64,000 bases of DNA. Origin: Sphingopyxis macrogoltabida. GTDB taxonomy: Bacteria; Pseudomonadota; Alphaproteobacteria; Sphingomonadales; Sphingomonadaceae. Below, piece after piece: positions 15,989-25,802 of this stretch (position 1 is the first letter of the stretch; each line of letters opens with the position of its first letter). The stretch covers positions 2,917,001 through 2,981,000 of the forward strand of contig NZ_CP012700.1 of assembly GCF_001307295.1 (NCBI RefSeq), written 5' to 3'. The notes under the pieces were generated by a model. The model was not told where the DNA came from and made no database searches. It worked only from the letters and a program-made list of their open reading frames with translations. Both the position numbers and the translations under genes were made by a program.

Positions 15989-18490
15989 GTGCTGCCCCTC
16001 GCCACCCTCTGGCGCATCGCCCGGCGCGACCTTGCGGCGCGCATCCGCGGCCTGCGCCTGCTTGCCGTCTGCCTGTTCCTCGGCGTCGCGACGCTCGCGG
16101 CGATCGGCAGCCTGACGCGCGGCATCACCTCCGAACTCGAGGTGCGCGGCCAGACGATCCTCGGCGGTGACATCGAGTTAAGCCTGCCGCAGCGGCAAGC
16201 CACCGAAGCCGAGATGGCGGCCTTCCGCCGCGCCGGCGCCGCTTCGGCGACGGTACGGCTGCGCGCGATGGCGAACGATCCCGACGGCGACGCGCTGCTG
16301 TCCGAATTGAAGGCGGTCGACGGCGCCTATCCGCTCTACGGCACGATGCGCCTCGACAGCGGCGCGCGGCGCGGGCCGCCGCCGCCGGGCGGCATCTGGA
16401 TCGGCAAAGACCTTTCCTCGCGCCTCGACCTCAAGGTCGGCGACCGGGTGAAGTTCGGCGAAAAAGCGTTCCTGATCGACAGCGTGATCGCCGAGGAACC
16501 CGACCGGCTCGGCGAAGGCTTCACGCTCGGCCCGGTGGCGATCATCGGGCTGGCCGATCTGCCGGCGACCCAGCTCATCCAGCCCGGCAGCCTCTACGAA
16601 AGCAAATATCGCGTCCGCCTCGCCGGCGATGCCAATCCCGAAGCGGTCGGCAAGGCGTTGACCGCCGAATTTCCCGATGCGGGCTGGGACGTCACCGATC
16701 GCAGCAACGGCGCGCCTGGCACGCGGCGCTTCATCGAACGCATGGGGCAGTTCCTGTCGCTCGTCGGGCTCGCCGCGCTGGTCATCGCCGGGATCGGCGT
16801 CGGCAACGGCGTCGCGAGCTATCTTGCGGGCAAGCGCCCGGGGCTCGCAACGCTGAAGGTGCTCGGCGCCGACAGCGGCACCGTCGCGCGCATCTATGGC
16901 CTGCAAATCCTTGCCGTTGCGGCGATATCGATCGTCCTCGGGCTGGCGGTCGGCGCGCTGATGCCGTCGGCGATCGGCTGGATCGCGGGCGATGTCCTGC
17001 CGGTGCGGCCGGGCTTTGCGCTCTATCCGCTGCCGCTGGCGGTGAGCGCAGCGTACGGCCTGCTGATCGCCGTCGCCTTTGCGCTGCCGCCGCTGTCGGC
17101 AACCCGCCATGTGCCCGCCGCGGGGCTCTACCGCGCGACGGTCGACAGCGCCGGGCGGATCGACCGGCGGACTTTGGTGGCGGTGGCTGCGGCCTTTGCT
17201 GCGATCGTGACGCTGGCAGTGGCGACGGCGCGCGAGCCGCTGTTCGCCTTGGGCTTCATCGCCGCGGCGGTCGGCCTGCTGATCGTCCTCGTCGGGCTCG
17301 GCTGGCTCGTCCGCCGCACCGCGAGCCGCGTGCCGCGTCCGCGCCGCCCCTTGCTCCGCCTCGCGCTCGCCAACCTCCATCGGCCTGGCGCTGCGACCGG
17401 CGCGCTCGTCGTCGCGCTCGGGCTCGGGCTGACCCTGTTCGTGACGCTTGCCGCGATCCAGACGAGCATCACCGCCGAAATCGCCCGTACGGTGCCGCAG
17501 CGCGCGCCGAGTTTCTTCGTGCTCGATGTGCCGCGCGACGGCGTCGAGCGTTTTCGTTCGCTGGTGACCGGAGCCGACCGGCAAGCGCAGATCAACATGA
17601 TCCCGGCGCTGCGCGGCAGCGTCACCGAATTTCGCGGCCAGCGCGTCGATGAACTCGCCGAGCTGCCCGAAGGCGCGTGGGTACTGCGCGGCGACCGCGG
17701 GCTGACCTACAGCCCGGCGCTGCCCAACGGCAGCGAACTGGTCGGCGGACAATGGTGGCCGCAGGATTACAAGGGCCCGCCGCTGGTCAGCGTCGAGCAG
17801 GAGGTCGCAACCTCGCTCGGCCTCAAGCTCGGCGACACGCTGTCGGTCAATGTGCTGGGGGTCGAGGTGCAAGCCAAAGTTGCGTCCTTCCGCACCGTCG
17901 AATGGGACAATTTCGGGCTGAACTATGTACTCGTCTTCTCGCCCGGCACTTTCGACGCGGCGCCGCACAATATGGTCGCGACCGTCGCGGTCGGACCGCA
18001 GGCCGAGACCGACCTCGCGCGCAGCATCCCGCGCGCCTTCCCGTCAGCCTCGCTGATCCAGGTGCGCGATGTCGTGTCGCAGGTGACCACGCTGCTTACC
18101 CAGATGAGCCAGGCGATCGCCGCGGCGGCGAGCATCGCGATCCTTGCCGGCATTGCGGTGCTGATCGGCGCGATCGCCGCGAGCCGCGAGCGGCGCGTCT
18201 ATGACAGCGTCATCCTGAAGCTGCTTGGCGCTACGAGGGGCCAGATACTGGGAGCGCAGGGCCTCGAATATGCGGTGCTCGCGTCGATCCTCGCGCTGCT
18301 CGCGCTCGGGCTGGGGTTGGCGGGGGCGTGGTATGTCGTGACGCAGCTCTTCGATTTCAGCTTCGCGCCCGACCCGCTGATCGTCGGTGCGACGCTGATC
18401 GGCGGCGCGGGGCTGTCGTTCCTGATCGGGATCGCGGGAAGCTGGCCGCTGCTCTCGGCCAAGCCCGCGCAGGCGCTGCGCAGTCTCTAG
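15989..18490 (+). CDS. ABC transporter permease, FtsX/YbbP type
   Basis: The GTG start directly follows the stop of the ATPase gene. The 833-residue protein has an N-terminal membrane segment, a periplasmic domain (about 60-250), and two FtsX-like permease cores separated by a second periplasmic domain, giving about ten membrane segments (e.g. FLSLVGLAALVIAGIGVGNG, AASIAILAGIAVLIGAIAAS). This arrangement is that of YbbP, which works with YbbA and the TesA-like esterase. Its stop overlaps the convergent TauE gene by four bases. Substrate unknown. Confidence 0.92.
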   Translation: MLPLATLWRIARRDLAARIRGLRLLAVCLFLGVATLAAIGSLTRGITSELEVRGQTILGGDIELSLPQRQATEAEMAAFRRAGAASATVRLRAMANDPDGDALLSELKAVDGAYPLYGTMRLDSGARRGPPPPGGIWIGKDLSSRLDLKVGDRVKFGEKAFLIDSVIAEEPDRLGEGFTLGPVAIIGLADLPATQLIQPGSLYESKYRVRLAGDANPEAVGKALTAEFPDAGWDVTDRSNGAPGTRRFIERMGQFLSLVGLAALVIAGIGVGNGVASYLAGKRPGLATLKVLGADSGTVARIYGLQILAVAAISIVLGLAVGALMPSAIGWIAGDVLPVRPGFALYPLPLAVSAAYGLLIAVAFALPPLSATRHVPAAGLYRATVDSAGRIDRRTLVAVAAAFAAIVTLAVATAREPLFALGFIAAAVGLLIVLVGLGWLVRRTASRVPRPRRPLLRLALANLHRPGAATGALVVALGLGLTLFVTLAAIQTSITAEIARTVPQRAPSFFVLDVPRDGVERFRSLVTGADRQAQINMIPALRGSVTEFRGQRVDELAELPEGAWVLRGDRGLTYSPALPNGSELVGGQWWPQDYKGPPLVSVEQEVATSLGLKLGDTLSVNVLGVEVQAKVASFRTVEWDNFGLNYVLVFSPGTFDAAPHNMVATVAVGPQAETDLARSIPRAFPSASLIQVRDVVSQVTTLLTQMSQAIAAAASIAILAGIAVLIGAIAASRERRVYDSVILKLLGATRGQILGAQGLEYAVLASILALLALGLGLAGAWYVVTQLFDFSFAPDPLIVGATLIGGAGLSFLIGIAGSWPLLSAKPAQALRSL

Positions 18491-19188
18491 TTCAGCAGGC
18501 GCACCACTGCCGACACCGCGGCGATGCCGAGGACGACTGCAACCATCGCCTGCCAGACATGCGGCGGCACGCGACCGAAATGGCGCGCGCCGACATAATT
18601 GCCGAGCCACATCGGCGGAAAGAGGATGACCGACAGCAGGAACAGCCGCCAGGTCGCGATGCCGACCCACAGCGCGGCGAGGGTGCCGGCGATGGCGGTC
18701 ATGAAAAAGATCATCAGCATCGACGCGCGCGCGACCTTCGGATCGACGCGGCGGCGGAGATAGAACGGTACGACCGGCGGCCCCGGCATCGCGGCAAAGC
18801 CGGTGAGAATGCCCGACGCGATCCCGGTTCCGGCGACGGCCAGCCGGCCCGGGCGGTGCCCTTCGGGCTTTTTCGGCAGCAGCACCGCGATAAAGGCGAC
18901 AACCGCCGCTGCGGTGATCAGCAGCCGCGCGATGTCGGCAGGCGTCATGTCGAGCACGAACATGCCGACCGGGGTCGTCGCCATCGCGGCCAGCCCGATC
19001 GGCACGGCGGTCGAGCGGTCGGCGTCGGCGACGATATGCCCGATCCCCACCGGCCCGATCAGCAATTGCAGCAGGATGCCCATCACCACCGCTTCGCCCG
19101 GCGGGATGATCAGGCCGAGCAGCGGCACGAGGATGATCGCCATGCCGAAGCCGGTAAGCCCGCGGACATAGGCCGCACCAAAGGTCAT
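18487..19188 (-). CDS. TauE/SafE family sulfite/anion exporter
   Basis: The protein is a membrane transporter of the TauE/SafE family, with several hydrophobic helices and the signature RGLTGFGMAIILVPLLGL and ATTPVGMFVLD. The ATG at 19188 gives 233 residues, but in-frame sequence upstream (LPPLTIAGAAA) is also hydrophobic and aligns better with a full first helix. The true start is therefore probably a non-ATG codon slightly upstream. Members export sulfite, sulfoacetate or similar organosulfonates; the substrate here is unknown. It faces the YbbP-type permease gene. Confidence 0.85.
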   Translation of the reverse strand: MTFGAAYVRGLTGFGMAIILVPLLGLIIPPGEAVVMGILLQLLIGPVGIGHIVADADRSTAVPIGLAAMATTPVGMFVLDMTPADIARLLITAAAVVAFIAVLLPKKPEGHRPGRLAVAGTGIASGILTGFAAMPGPPVVPFYLRRRVDPKVARASMLMIFFMTAIAGTLAALWVGIATWRLFLLSVILFPPMWLGNYVGARHFGRVPPHVWQAMVAVVLGIAAVSAVVRLLN

Positions 19189-19296
19189 CGCCGCGGCACC
19201 CGCAATCGTCAGCGGAGGTAACCCGATCAGGTTTTGTAGAGCAATCGCGCCGATTTTTCGTCCCCGCCAGTTGCAGCGGGTGGCCGTAGCCGAGCG

Positions 19297-20454
19297 TCAG
19301 GGCGCGATCAATGGCCAGAGACGATCGGCGGGCCGTTCGAGGACGCGCGCCGCAATCGCGTGCAGGCGCGCCGGTGCCAGCCGGCCGCTGTCGACCGCCC
19401 GCGCGAGCCAGTTTTCGATCGAACCCCCGGTCTCGATCCATTTATCGTCGCGCAGCATGCCGTAGAAGGCGCCCGCGAGCACATGGATGCCGTCGTCCGA
19501 TTGCCGCCAACGATCGGCGGGATTGCGCCCGACGCCCAGCGCCTCGCCGATAAGCTGGTCGAGCGCCTGCGCCAGATCCTCGTTGAGCAGGCCGTCGAGC
19601 GTGGTGTAGCCCCATTTCGGATCATGCTCGCGCACGACGCGCATGACGAGCGCATCCTTTTCGAGCAGCGCGAGCGCAGCCTTGGCGGCCGCGCCATCCA
19701 TCGGCACCGGCGGGTGGAGCATCTCGTGCGCCGCGTTGCGCACGGTGATCGCGGTGTTCCAGTCGGCCGCCTGCAGGAAGGTCTGGCCCTGCACCTTGAT
19801 GCCGTGCGGTTTGCAGAATTGCAGCAGCACGACCTCGATCTGCGGGTCGAAGCTGCGGCCGGTCAGCTTTTCGTGCAAGCTGATCACGTCATAGGCGGCG
19901 AGATCGCGGCCGAGTTCGGCGATACGCGCGTCGAGGCCGGCGGTGCGTTCGGCCCGGAAAGCCGCGAAACCCGCGTCCGCCATCGCCTCGAACACTGCCT
20001 TCAGCCGCGGGGCGGCCGACAGGAACCAGCGCCAATCCTTCTCGTCCCAATTGTTGCTGGCACGATAGGCCGGCAGCAGCAGCGTTTCGGGGTCGGCCGA
20101 TGCCGCGATCAGCGACGCGAGACTGCTGTCGTCGCCGCCCGAATAAAGCACCGACAGCACCGGTCCCAAAAGGCCGAAGCCGGCCGTCTCTGCCTCCTGC
20201 CACAGCGCCGCGATATCGGCGCGGATCGCCGCAGGCAGGCGCGGCGCAAAGGCATCGGCGTCGGCCTCATAATAGCGCAGATACAGCTCGCCTCCGGCAA
20301 GCGGGCCAAGAAAGGCAAGCGCATCGAAGCCTTCCGAGGCGCGGACCTTCCATCGCGTCCGCGAGGGCGGGCTCTCGGCATTGGCGCGAATGGGAGCAAG
20401 AGGGGGTGCGGCGAGGCCGGCAAGCGCGGCGGCGAGGAAGAGACGGCGATCCAT
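19297..20454 (-). CDS. Exported protein with HEMLH zinc-protease-like motif
   Basis: The 385-residue protein begins with MDRRLFLAAALAGLAA, a signal peptide with a twin-arginine look (DRRLFL) cut near ANA/ESPP. I recognise no named family. The sequence NAAHEMLHPP at 243-247 matches HExxH, and Glu292 in LLNEDLAQALD lies 45 residues later, compatible with a gluzincin-like third ligand. Other conserved-looking parts are YRASNNWDEKDWRWFL and LLQFCKPHGIKVQGQTFLQA. It is co-directional with, and 27 bp after, the AraC regulator gene. Metalloprotease activity is a hypothesis. Confidence 0.75.
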   Translation of the reverse strand: MDRRLFLAAALAGLAAPPLAPIRANAESPPSRTRWKVRASEGFDALAFLGPLAGGELYLRYYEADADAFAPRLPAAIRADIAALWQEAETAGFGLLGPVLSVLYSGGDDSSLASLIAASADPETLLLPAYRASNNWDEKDWRWFLSAAPRLKAVFEAMADAGFAAFRAERTAGLDARIAELGRDLAAYDVISLHEKLTGRSFDPQIEVVLLQFCKPHGIKVQGQTFLQAADWNTAITVRNAAHEMLHPPVPMDGAAAKAALALLEKDALVMRVVREHDPKWGYTTLDGLLNEDLAQALDQLIGEALGVGRNPADRWRQSDDGIHVLAGAFYGMLRDDKWIETGGSIENWLARAVDSGRLAPARLHAIAARVLERPADRLWPLIAP

Positions 20455-20481
20455 GCCCCCACCTACCCCGAGGGCAGCGAC

Positions 20482-21162
20482 CTAGGCTTGAACGGACTTT
20501 GCCCGGAACCGAACCGGCGGCATACCGGTCATCGCGGCCACCGACCGCGCGAGATGCGCCTGATCGGCGAAGCCCTGGTCGGCAGCGAGCGCGGCGAGAC
20601 TGCCGCGCCAACCGGTAAGCGCCAGCAGCGCGCGCCGGGTCCGCGCCTCGAGCCGGAAACGCTTCGGCGTGACGCCATAGGCGCGCATGAAGCCGCGGCT
20701 GACCGACGCCGGGTCGAGCCCCACCCCGTCCGCCCAGTCCGCAAGCGCGATATCGGGATCGTCCGCGAGCGCAGCGGCGAGCAGGTCGGGCCAGTCGCAA
20801 TGCAGAGCGGCACCGGGGCGGAAATGATCGCGCACATAATCGGCGGCCGCGGCGGCATCGCGTTCGGCAAGGCGCGCGGCCGCGTCGGGATCGTCGATAT
20901 GCCCGGCGCCCGGGACCATATCGGGGGCGATCGGCAGGTTGAGCACCCGCGCCCCGCGAAGGCCGAACAGGTCGCGATGCGCGGTCCAGTCGCCATGGAT
21001 GACCACCGTTCCCGCAGCAGCGGCAACCCGCCCCTGATCGCCGGCTTCCTCATAGCCGCCGCCCAGCACCAGCGCTACATAAGCATGGGCGTGGCGATGG
21101 CGCGGCAGGCGTTCCCGCGCCCCATGCCGGGCGATTTCGGCGAGTTGGGGCAAAGCGCTCAT
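20482..21162 (-). CDS. AraC-family transcriptional regulator
   Basis: The 226-residue protein has a cupin-like N-terminal domain (RLPRHRHAHAYVALVLGGGY) and a C-terminal AraC double helix-turn-helix (DPASVSRGFMRAYGVTPKRF and FADQAHLARSVAAMTGMPPV). The longer open frame up to 21987 is an artefact through the phosphoesterase gene. The ATG at 21162 overlaps that gene's stop codon, indicating coupling. Ligand and target are not evident, although the downstream HEMLH protein gene is in the same run. Confidence 0.87.
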   Translation of the reverse strand: MSALPQLAEIARHGARERLPRHRHAHAYVALVLGGGYEEAGDQGRVAAAAGTVVIHGDWTAHRDLFGLRGARVLNLPIAPDMVPGAGHIDDPDAAARLAERDAAAAADYVRDHFRPGAALHCDWPDLLAAALADDPDIALADWADGVGLDPASVSRGFMRAYGVTPKRFRLEARTRRALLALTGWRGSLAALAADQGFADQAHLARSVAAMTGMPPVRFRAKSVQA

Positions 21163-22010
21163 TCCTTTCCGCCCGGACCCAAGGTGACGAGCCATATGTC
21201 GGGCGGAGACAGATAACGAAGCGGGACAATGCTCGTTCCCAGCCCCGCGCCGACGAAGACGCGCTGTTTTCCGTCGACCATGTCGCCGCAGGCGAAGCGG
21301 TCGCCGTAGCGCGAGACATAGCTGATCGCGCCGACGACGGGAAAGCGAATCTGGCCGCAGTGGGTATGCCCGGCGAAGACGGCGGCGACCGGCCGCGGCA
21401 AGTCGGGAACGATGTCGGGGCTGTGGGTCAGCAGCAACGGCACGCCGGGCCCGAGCCGGTCCATCGCGGCAAAGGTCGCGGCAATATCGTCGTGCCCCGA
21501 AAAATCGTCGTCGACCCCGCCGACGATCAGCGGGCCGCGCCTGATCGCTTCGTTCTGGAGCACGCGAAGCCCAAGCTTCTCCATCTCGCTGCGCAGCGCG
21601 TCGGGCTTGAACCAGTGATCGTGATTGCCCGGCGCGACGACGACGCCGAGCGGCGCGCGCAGGCCGGCGAGCGGCGCGACGACTTCGGCCGCCGTATAGA
21701 TATGGGTCGCGGTACGTTTTTCGCTGACGAGATCGCCCGCGATCAGCACGAGGTCGGGCTTCAGCCGGTTGAGTTCGCCGACGATCCGTTCCAGCCGTTC
21801 GGGCGGCATGTCGGGGCCCGCGACGTGAATATCGGACAGCAGCAGCAGCCTTAGCGGTGGCTGCCCGGCGGGCCAATCGCCCACCGCGACTGTCGCGTGG
21901 CGGACGATCGGGTCGCGCGTCGCGTTCCAATAGCCCTTGGCGAGCAAGGCCACGCCAAGCAGTGCGAGCAGCACTGCCCAGCGCCACCAGCGCCGGCGCG
22001 GCTCGGCCAT
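21159..22010 (-). CDS. Membrane-anchored metallophosphoesterase (YaeI-like)
   Basis: This calcineurin-like phosphoesterase of 283 residues has one N-terminal membrane helix (WWRWAVLLALLGVALLAKGY) and the dimetal motifs LLSDIHV, IAGDLV, APGNHDHW, THSPD and FAGHTHCGQI. It resembles YaeI/LpxH-like lipid phosphoesterases, and the active site would be on the outer side of the membrane; the substrate is unknown. Its start overlaps the thrS stop (ATGA), so it is coupled to thrS, and its end overlaps the AraC regulator gene. Confidence 0.9.
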   Translation of the reverse strand: MAEPRRRWWRWAVLLALLGVALLAKGYWNATRDPIVRHATVAVGDWPAGQPPLRLLLLSDIHVAGPDMPPERLERIVGELNRLKPDLVLIAGDLVSEKRTATHIYTAAEVVAPLAGLRAPLGVVVAPGNHDHWFKPDALRSEMEKLGLRVLQNEAIRRGPLIVGGVDDDFSGHDDIAATFAAMDRLGPGVPLLLTHSPDIVPDLPRPVAAVFAGHTHCGQIRFPVVGAISYVSRYGDRFACGDMVDGKQRVFVGAGLGTSIVPLRYLSPPDIWLVTLGPGGKE

Positions 22011-24013
22011 CAGCCCCTGAGGTCGGGCGGGGTCGCTTCGCCCTTCAGCAGCGCGACCGCCTCGGCGAGCGGCATGATCCGCTGGGCGTCCTGCCCCAGG
22101 GTGCGGATTGCGACCGTTCCCTCTTCGGCCTCGCGCTTGCCGACGACGAGCAGGTACGGAACCTTTTGCAGGCTGTGCTCGCGCACCTTGTAATTGATCT
22201 TCTCGTTGCGCAGGTCGGTTTCGACGCGGATGCCGGCGGCGGCGAGCTGTTCGGCGGCATCCGTCGCATAATCGTCGGCATCGCTGACGATCGTCGCGAC
22301 CACCGCCTGCACCGGCGCCAGCCAGGTCGGGAAGCGGCCGGCGAAATGCTCGATCAGGATGCCGATGAAGCGCTCATAGGTGCCGAGGATCGCGCGGTGG
22401 AGCATCACCGGGCGATGGCGTTCGCCATCCTCGCCCACATAAGAGGCGTCGAGGCGTTCGGGCATCACGCGGTCCGACTGGATCGTCCCGCATTGCCACG
22501 TCCGGCCGATTGCGTCGGTCAGGTGGAATTCGAGCTTCGGCGCATAAAAGGCGCCCTCGCCCGGCAGTTCTTCCCAGCCATAATCGTCGTTCGCCATCCC
22601 GGCGCGCGCGACGGCCTCGCGAAGTTCGGCCTCGGCCTTGTCCCACATCTCTTCGGTGCCGAAGCGCTTTTCGGGCCGCAGCGCCAGCTTCACCGCATAT
22701 TTCTCGAAGCCGAGATCGCGGTAAACGCGGTCGAGCAGTTCGCAGAAGGTCCGCACCTCCTCGACGATCTGGTCCTCGCGGCAGAAGATATGGCCGTCGT
22801 CCTGCGTGAACTGACGGACGCGCAGGATGCCGTGCAGCGCGCCATGCGGCTCGTTGCGGTGGCAGCAGCCCATTTCGGCCATGCGCAGCGGCAGGTCGCG
22901 GTACGACTTGATCCCCTGGCGGAAGATCAGGACGTGCGCTGGGCAGTTCATCGGCTTCAGCGCCATCCACTCGGCATCGTCGGAGATGATCGGACCGTCA
23001 TCCTCGGTGTTCGGGATTTCGTCGGGGATGACGAACATATTCTCGCGATATTTCCCCCAGTGACCCGACTGCTCCCACTGGCGCGCGTCCATCACCTGCG
23101 GCGTCTTGACTTCGACATAGCCGCCGCCGTCGATCGCGCGGCGCATGAACGCCTCGAGCTCGCGGTAGATGCGATAGCCCTTGGGGTGCCAGAAGATGCT
23201 GCCGTGCGCCTCTTCCTGCAGATGGAAGAGGTCCATTTCGCGGCCGATCTTGCGATGGTCGCGTTTCGCGGCCTCTTCGAGCCGGACGAGATGCTCGGCG
23301 AGCTGCTTCTTGTTGAGCCAGCCGGTGCCATAGATACGGCTGAGCTGGGCATTTTTCTGGTCGCCGCGCCAATAGGCGCCCGACACGCGCGTCAGCTTGA
23401 ACGCCGCGGGGTCGAGCTTGCCCGTCGACGCCAAGTGAGGCCCGCGGCACATGTCCATCCAGCCGTCACCCGAACGATAGACGGTCAGTTCCTCGCCCTG
23501 CGGCAGTTCGGCGGCCCATTCGGCCTTGAAACTCTCGCCCTCGGCCTGCCATTTGGCGATCAGGTCGTCGCGTTCCCAAACTTCGCGCGTCAAGGGAAGA
23601 TCGGCGGCGATGATGCGGCGCATCTCCTCCTCGATCAGCGGCAATTCGTCGTCGCGGAAAGCGCCATGGTCGGCAGTCGGTGCGAAGTCGTAATAGAAGC
23701 CGTCGCCCGTTGAGGGGCCGAAGGTAATCTGCGTGCCCGGAAACAGGTTCTGCACCGCCTCCGCCAACACATGCGCATAGTCGTGGCGCACGAGTTCAAG
23801 CGCGTCGGCCTCGTCGCGGCTCGTCACCAGCGCAAGGTTCGTATCTTCTTCGAGCGGGCGCATGATATCGCGCAGTTCGCCGTCGATCTTTGCGGCGAGC
23901 GCCGCCTTGGCGAGGCCGGGGCCGATGTCCGCCGCAATCTGCGCCGGGGTAGTCCCGCGCACGACTTCTCGGGCAGAGCCATCGGGAAGGGTGACACGGA
24001 TCATCTGGGACAT
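22010..24013 (-). CDS. thrS: Threonyl-tRNA synthetase
   Basis: ThrS charges tRNA-Thr with threonine. The 667-residue product shows the TGS domain ([17 protein letters not shown]), the editing/SAD domain, the class II core with [30 protein letters not shown] (motif 2) and [21 protein letters not shown] (motif 3), and the anticodon-binding C-terminus. Zinc ligands are expected at the Cys of MNCP and in later His residues. Starts at 24013 and 24004 are both reasonable; the open frame further up to 24064 is not family-like. It leads a run of four overlapping or closely spaced minus-strand genes down to 19297. Confidence 0.96.
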   Translation of the reverse strand: MSQMIRVTLPDGSAREVVRGTTPAQIAADIGPGLAKAALAAKIDGELRDIMRPLEEDTNLALVTSRDEADALELVRHDYAHVLAEAVQNLFPGTQITFGPSTGDGFYYDFAPTADHGAFRDDELPLIEEEMRRIIAADLPLTREVWERDDLIAKWQAEGESFKAEWAAELPQGEELTVYRSGDGWMDMCRGPHLASTGKLDPAAFKLTRVSGAYWRGDQKNAQLSRIYGTGWLNKKQLAEHLVRLEEAAKRDHRKIGREMDLFHLQEEAHGSIFWHPKGYRIYRELEAFMRRAIDGGGYVEVKTPQVMDARQWEQSGHWGKYRENMFVIPDEIPNTEDDGPIISDDAEWMALKPMNCPAHVLIFRQGIKSYRDLPLRMAEMGCCHRNEPHGALHGILRVRQFTQDDGHIFCREDQIVEEVRTFCELLDRVYRDLGFEKYAVKLALRPEKRFGTEEMWDKAEAELREAVARAGMANDDYGWEELPGEGAFYAPKLEFHLTDAIGRTWQCGTIQSDRVMPERLDASYVGEDGERHRPVMLHRAILGTYERFIGILIEHFAGRFPTWLAPVQAVVATIVSDADDYATDAAEQLAAAGIRVETDLRNEKINYKVREHSLQKVPYLLVVGKREAEEGTVAIRTLGQDAQRIMPLAEAVALLKGEATPPDLRG

Positions 24014-24128
24014 CGAAAAATCGGCCTTTCTGGCGGTTGGACGGCACCGGTGAAAAGGCGCCAAAACTGCGCCCCTTTGCCAGCATGCGATATGGGCGGC
24101 AAGGGGGCGGATTCACAATCGCCCTTGC

Positions 24129-24147
24129 AATGATACTTTGTATCATT
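24129..24147. promoter_or_regulatory. 19-bp palindrome, candidate metal-regulator box
   Basis: AATGATAC-TTT-GTATCATT is a perfect inverted repeat with 8-bp arms. It lies 36 bp before the MerC-domain gene and 115 bp from the divergent thrS start. The length and AT-rich symmetry recall Fur/Zur-type boxes. MerC-domain proteins in this order are often linked to metal homeostasis, so metal-dependent control is a fair guess. Confidence 0.5.
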
Positions 24148-24183
24148 ATCTCGCGCACGAACCCCTCCCGCGAAAGACATCCC

Positions 24184-24591
24184 ATGTGCTTCCCCGCCGC
24201 GCGCCCGCGTTTTGCCGACCTGACGGGAATCCTCCTGTCGCTGACCTGCCTGATCCACTGTCTCGCGCTGCCGCTGATCATCCTGCTGGCCCCGGCGCTC
24301 AGCCGCTGGATCGCGCTGCCCGAAGGGGTGCATGCCGCGATATTGCTGCTCGCCGTCCCTGCGGCGCTGGTCGCGATGCACGACGGCTGGAAACGGCACC
24401 GGCGCATCGCCCCGGGCCTCGCGGCCGCGATGGGGCTCGGCCTGCTCGCGGCCGGGCTCGCGGCGCACGAGGGATGGATCGCGGTCGCCGATCCCGCGGC
24501 AGCCGACCGGCTGCTCACCTCATTCGGCGCGCTCGGCCTTGCTGGTGCGCATCTCGCCAACTGGCGGCTGCGTCACCGCGGCGTCAACTGA
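24184..24591 (+). CDS. MerC-domain membrane protein
   Basis: The 135-residue protein has about four membrane helices and the MerC signature cysteines in SLTCLIHCLALPLI. MerC transports mercuric ion in mer operons, but isolated MerC-domain proteins in sphingomonads have uncertain, probably metal-related, roles. The C-terminal tail (LANWRLRHRGVN) is basic. The ATG at 24184 is chosen over upstream in-frame codons because it starts the membrane domain and lies after the palindromic box. No other mer gene is present, which argues against mercury resistance. Confidence 0.85.
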   Translation: MCFPAARPRFADLTGILLSLTCLIHCLALPLIILLAPALSRWIALPEGVHAAILLLAVPAALVAMHDGWKRHRRIAPGLAAAMGLGLLAAGLAAHEGWIAVADPAAADRLLTSFGALGLAGAHLANWRLRHRGVN

Positions 24592-24665
24592 CCCGGAAAA
24601 TGAGCGACATTGCGGGTCTGATGTCATTGTCGGATTTGGGGTGGGAGCGGACGTTTGCCCGTTTT

Positions 24666-24754
24666 GTGTACCCCGGTGAAGGCCGGGGTCCAGAGCGTTG
24701 GAAAGCCGGCGCCGCGCACTTGCGCCCTGGACCCCGGCCTTCGCCGGGGCACAC
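24666..24754. repeat. Intergenic palindromic repeat, CCCCGGCGAAGGCCGGGG type
   Basis: The 28-nt inverted arms 24666-24693 and 24727-24754 contain CCCCGG-GAAGGCCGGGG and differ at two positions. Copies of this type occur at 33790-33869 and 34611-34686. The rest of the 410-bp gap 24592-25001 holds a GC-rich imperfect hairpin (24869-24896, AGGGCG...CGCCCT, then TTT) that may be a weak terminator, and no convincing gene. Confidence 0.7.
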
Positions 24755-25001
24755 GCCAGTTACGGCCATTTCCAGCCATTATTCGTCGTGCGCTTCCCCA
24801 ACCAAGTTCGCCCCCACCCAAAATAGCGGCTGGAAAAGTCGGCCTCTCCTGCGTACTCGATGCAGGACAGGGCGCCCGGCATCGGCCGGACGCCCTTTCG
24901 CATATGACCGACCATCGCCATCGCAGGATTCCCATGACCCGCACCCATCTGCTTCCCCACCCCGCCCCGGCCGCGCGCCATGAACTGCGGGGTGACGCAC
25001 G

Positions 25002-25802
25002 ATGAGCATCTGGCTGACCGCGATCATCCTCGGCATCGTCGAAGGGCTGACCGAATTCCTTCCCGTCTCGTCGACGGGCCATCTGATCCTCGCCACCGAA
25101 TTGCTCGGCTATGACGCATCGCGCTGGGCGATCTTCAACATCGCGATCCAGCCGGGCGCGATCCTGGCGATCGTCGTGCTGTACCGGAAGCTGTTCTGGG
25201 ACATGTTCACCGGCTTTTTCCGCCGCGACCCCGTCGCCATCGCGTTTGTCCGCAACCTGCTCCTCGCCTTTTTCCCGGCCGTCATCCTCGGGCTGGCGTT
25301 CGGCGACTATATCGAGCTGCTCCTCGAAAACGCTGTGGTGGTCGCCTGGGCGCTGATCATCGGCGGCTTCGCGATCCTGCTCGTCGAGCGCTTTGCCAAG
25401 ACGAAGGATGTCGGCGGGGTGGCCAATGTGACGACCCGGCAATCGATTCTGGTCGGCCTTGTCCAGTGCATCGCGATGATCCCGGGGGTCAGCCGGTCGG
25501 GCGCAACGATCCTCGGCGCGATGTCGTTCGGGGTGGACCGCAAGACCGCCGCCGAGTTCAGCTTTTTCCTCGCGCTGCCGACGCTGAGCGGTGCCACGGC
25601 GTTGCAGCTTTTCAGGCACCGCGATGCGATCACCTCGAACGACCTCGGACTGATCGGGCTCGGCGCCTTCGTCTCGTTCGTCGTCGCGTGGGTGGTGATC
25701 AAGGCCTTCCTCGCGGTGGTGACCCGCTATGGCTTTGCGCCCTTTGCCTGGTATCGAATCATTGTCGGGGCCGCCGCGCTGGTGTGGCTCACCATGAGAT
25801 AG
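25002..25802 (+). CDS. uppP: Undecaprenyl-diphosphate phosphatase
   Basis: UppP (BacA) dephosphorylates undecaprenyl diphosphate to recycle the lipid carrier of cell-wall synthesis and can give bacitracin resistance. The 266-residue membrane protein contains both family motifs: EGLTEFLPVSSTGHL near the N-terminus and PGVSRSGATILGAM in the middle. GDYIELLLENAVVVAWALI and DRKTAAEFSFFLALP are typical as well. The ATG at 25002 overlaps the stop of a 23-codon frame (24934-25005), which may be chance. No gene follows for 157 bp. Confidence 0.95.
   Translation: MSIWLTAIILGIVEGLTEFLPVSSTGHLILATELLGYDASRWAIFNIAIQPGAILAIVVLYRKLFWDMFTGFFRRDPVAIAFVRNLLLAFFPAVILGLAFGDYIELLLENAVVVAWALIIGGFAILLVERFAKTKDVGGVANVTTRQSILVGLVQCIAMIPGVSRSGATILGAMSFGVDRKTAAEFSFFLALPTLSGATALQLFRHRDAITSNDLGLIGLGAFVSFVVAWVVIKAFLAVVTRYGFAPFAWYRIIVGAAALVWLTMR

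Noticed and set aside
24184..24591. Mercury resistance
   Set aside because: Only a MerC-domain gene is present, with no merA, merT, merP or merR nearby.
24934..25005. 23-codon frame overlapping the uppP start
   Set aside because: No ribosome site and no homology; it may be chance, though a coupled leader cannot be excluded.
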